A stretch of DNA of 5,102 bases, from contig JBHIWT010000221.1 in NCBI GenBank assembly GCA_041987265.1, positions 1-5,102 on the forward strand, read 5' to 3'. The position numbers and the translations under genes were made by a program. The notes beneath the pieces are model-generated. The model was not told where the DNA came from, ran no database searches, and was given only the letters and a program-made list of their open reading frames with translations. Positions 5,076 through 5,102 of the stretch are shown one piece after another. The DNA is from IH12 sp041987265 (lineage in GTDB: Bacteria > Pseudomonadota > Alphaproteobacteria > Caulobacterales > Hyphomonadaceae). The stretch's first letter is position 1, and each line of letters begins with the position of its first letter.

Positions 5076-5102
5076 CTTGCGCATTGCTAATGCTTGCCGC
5101 CG

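Noticed and set aside
5081..5093. Short palindrome GCATT-GCT-AATGC after the terminator
   Set aside because: Only five pairs and at the window edge; no neighbouring feature gives it meaning.
1..5102. CRISPR array, insertion sequence, tRNA or rRNA gene
   Set aside because: No regularly spaced repeats, transposase, terminal repeats or tRNA-like cloverleaf were seen on either strand.

Overview
The window looks like part of a GC-rich alphaproteobacterial chromosome. The best lineage clue is a lipoprotein gene of the CC0125/CC1285 family, which I know from Caulobacterales and Hyphomonadaceae/Maricaulales relatives. An ExoM-like glycosyltransferase and the compact gpsA-yciI cluster agree with this. 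The lineage is inferred from protein resemblance only.

Layout. (1) 1-752, plus strand: the C-terminal end of an aldehyde dehydrogenase with an in-frame TGA, then a promoter and a lipoprotein gene that has lost one base exactly at its lipobox. Both are clear coding sequences with single-base lesions. (2) 851-1792, plus strand: an intact family-2 glycosyltransferase. Its stop shares a CTAG palindrome with the stop of the convergent methyltransferase gene. (3) 3874-1789, minus strand: a tightly overlapping operon, gpsA > YciI-family protein > methyltransferase with a signal peptide, in which every junction overlaps by 1-4 bases. gpsA makes sn-glycerol 3-phosphate for phospholipids; the two partners are uncharacterised. 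(4) 3904-4509, plus strand: a TetR/AcrR-family regulator, divergent from gpsA with only 29 bases between the start codons. Its likely promoter therefore lies inside the AT-rich 5' end of gpsA. (5) 4510-5102, plus strand: the most unusual part. It holds a perfect 8-bp inverted repeat, a possible promoter, a 45-residue membrane peptide with a good ribosome binding site, and then about 170 bases without an ORF. Those bases fold into three successive hairpins with C/U-rich loops, followed by a strong intrinsic terminator.

The terminal region is the best candidate for something undescribed. It looks like a small-protein mRNA whose 3' part is a regulatory RNA with loops complementary to Shine-Dalgarno sequences, resembling the design of known alphaproteobacterial anti-SD sRNAs such as NfeR1 and the CcsR RNAs. 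The TetR gene upstream and the inverted repeat before the small ORF may form a regulator/operator pair, but that is only inference.
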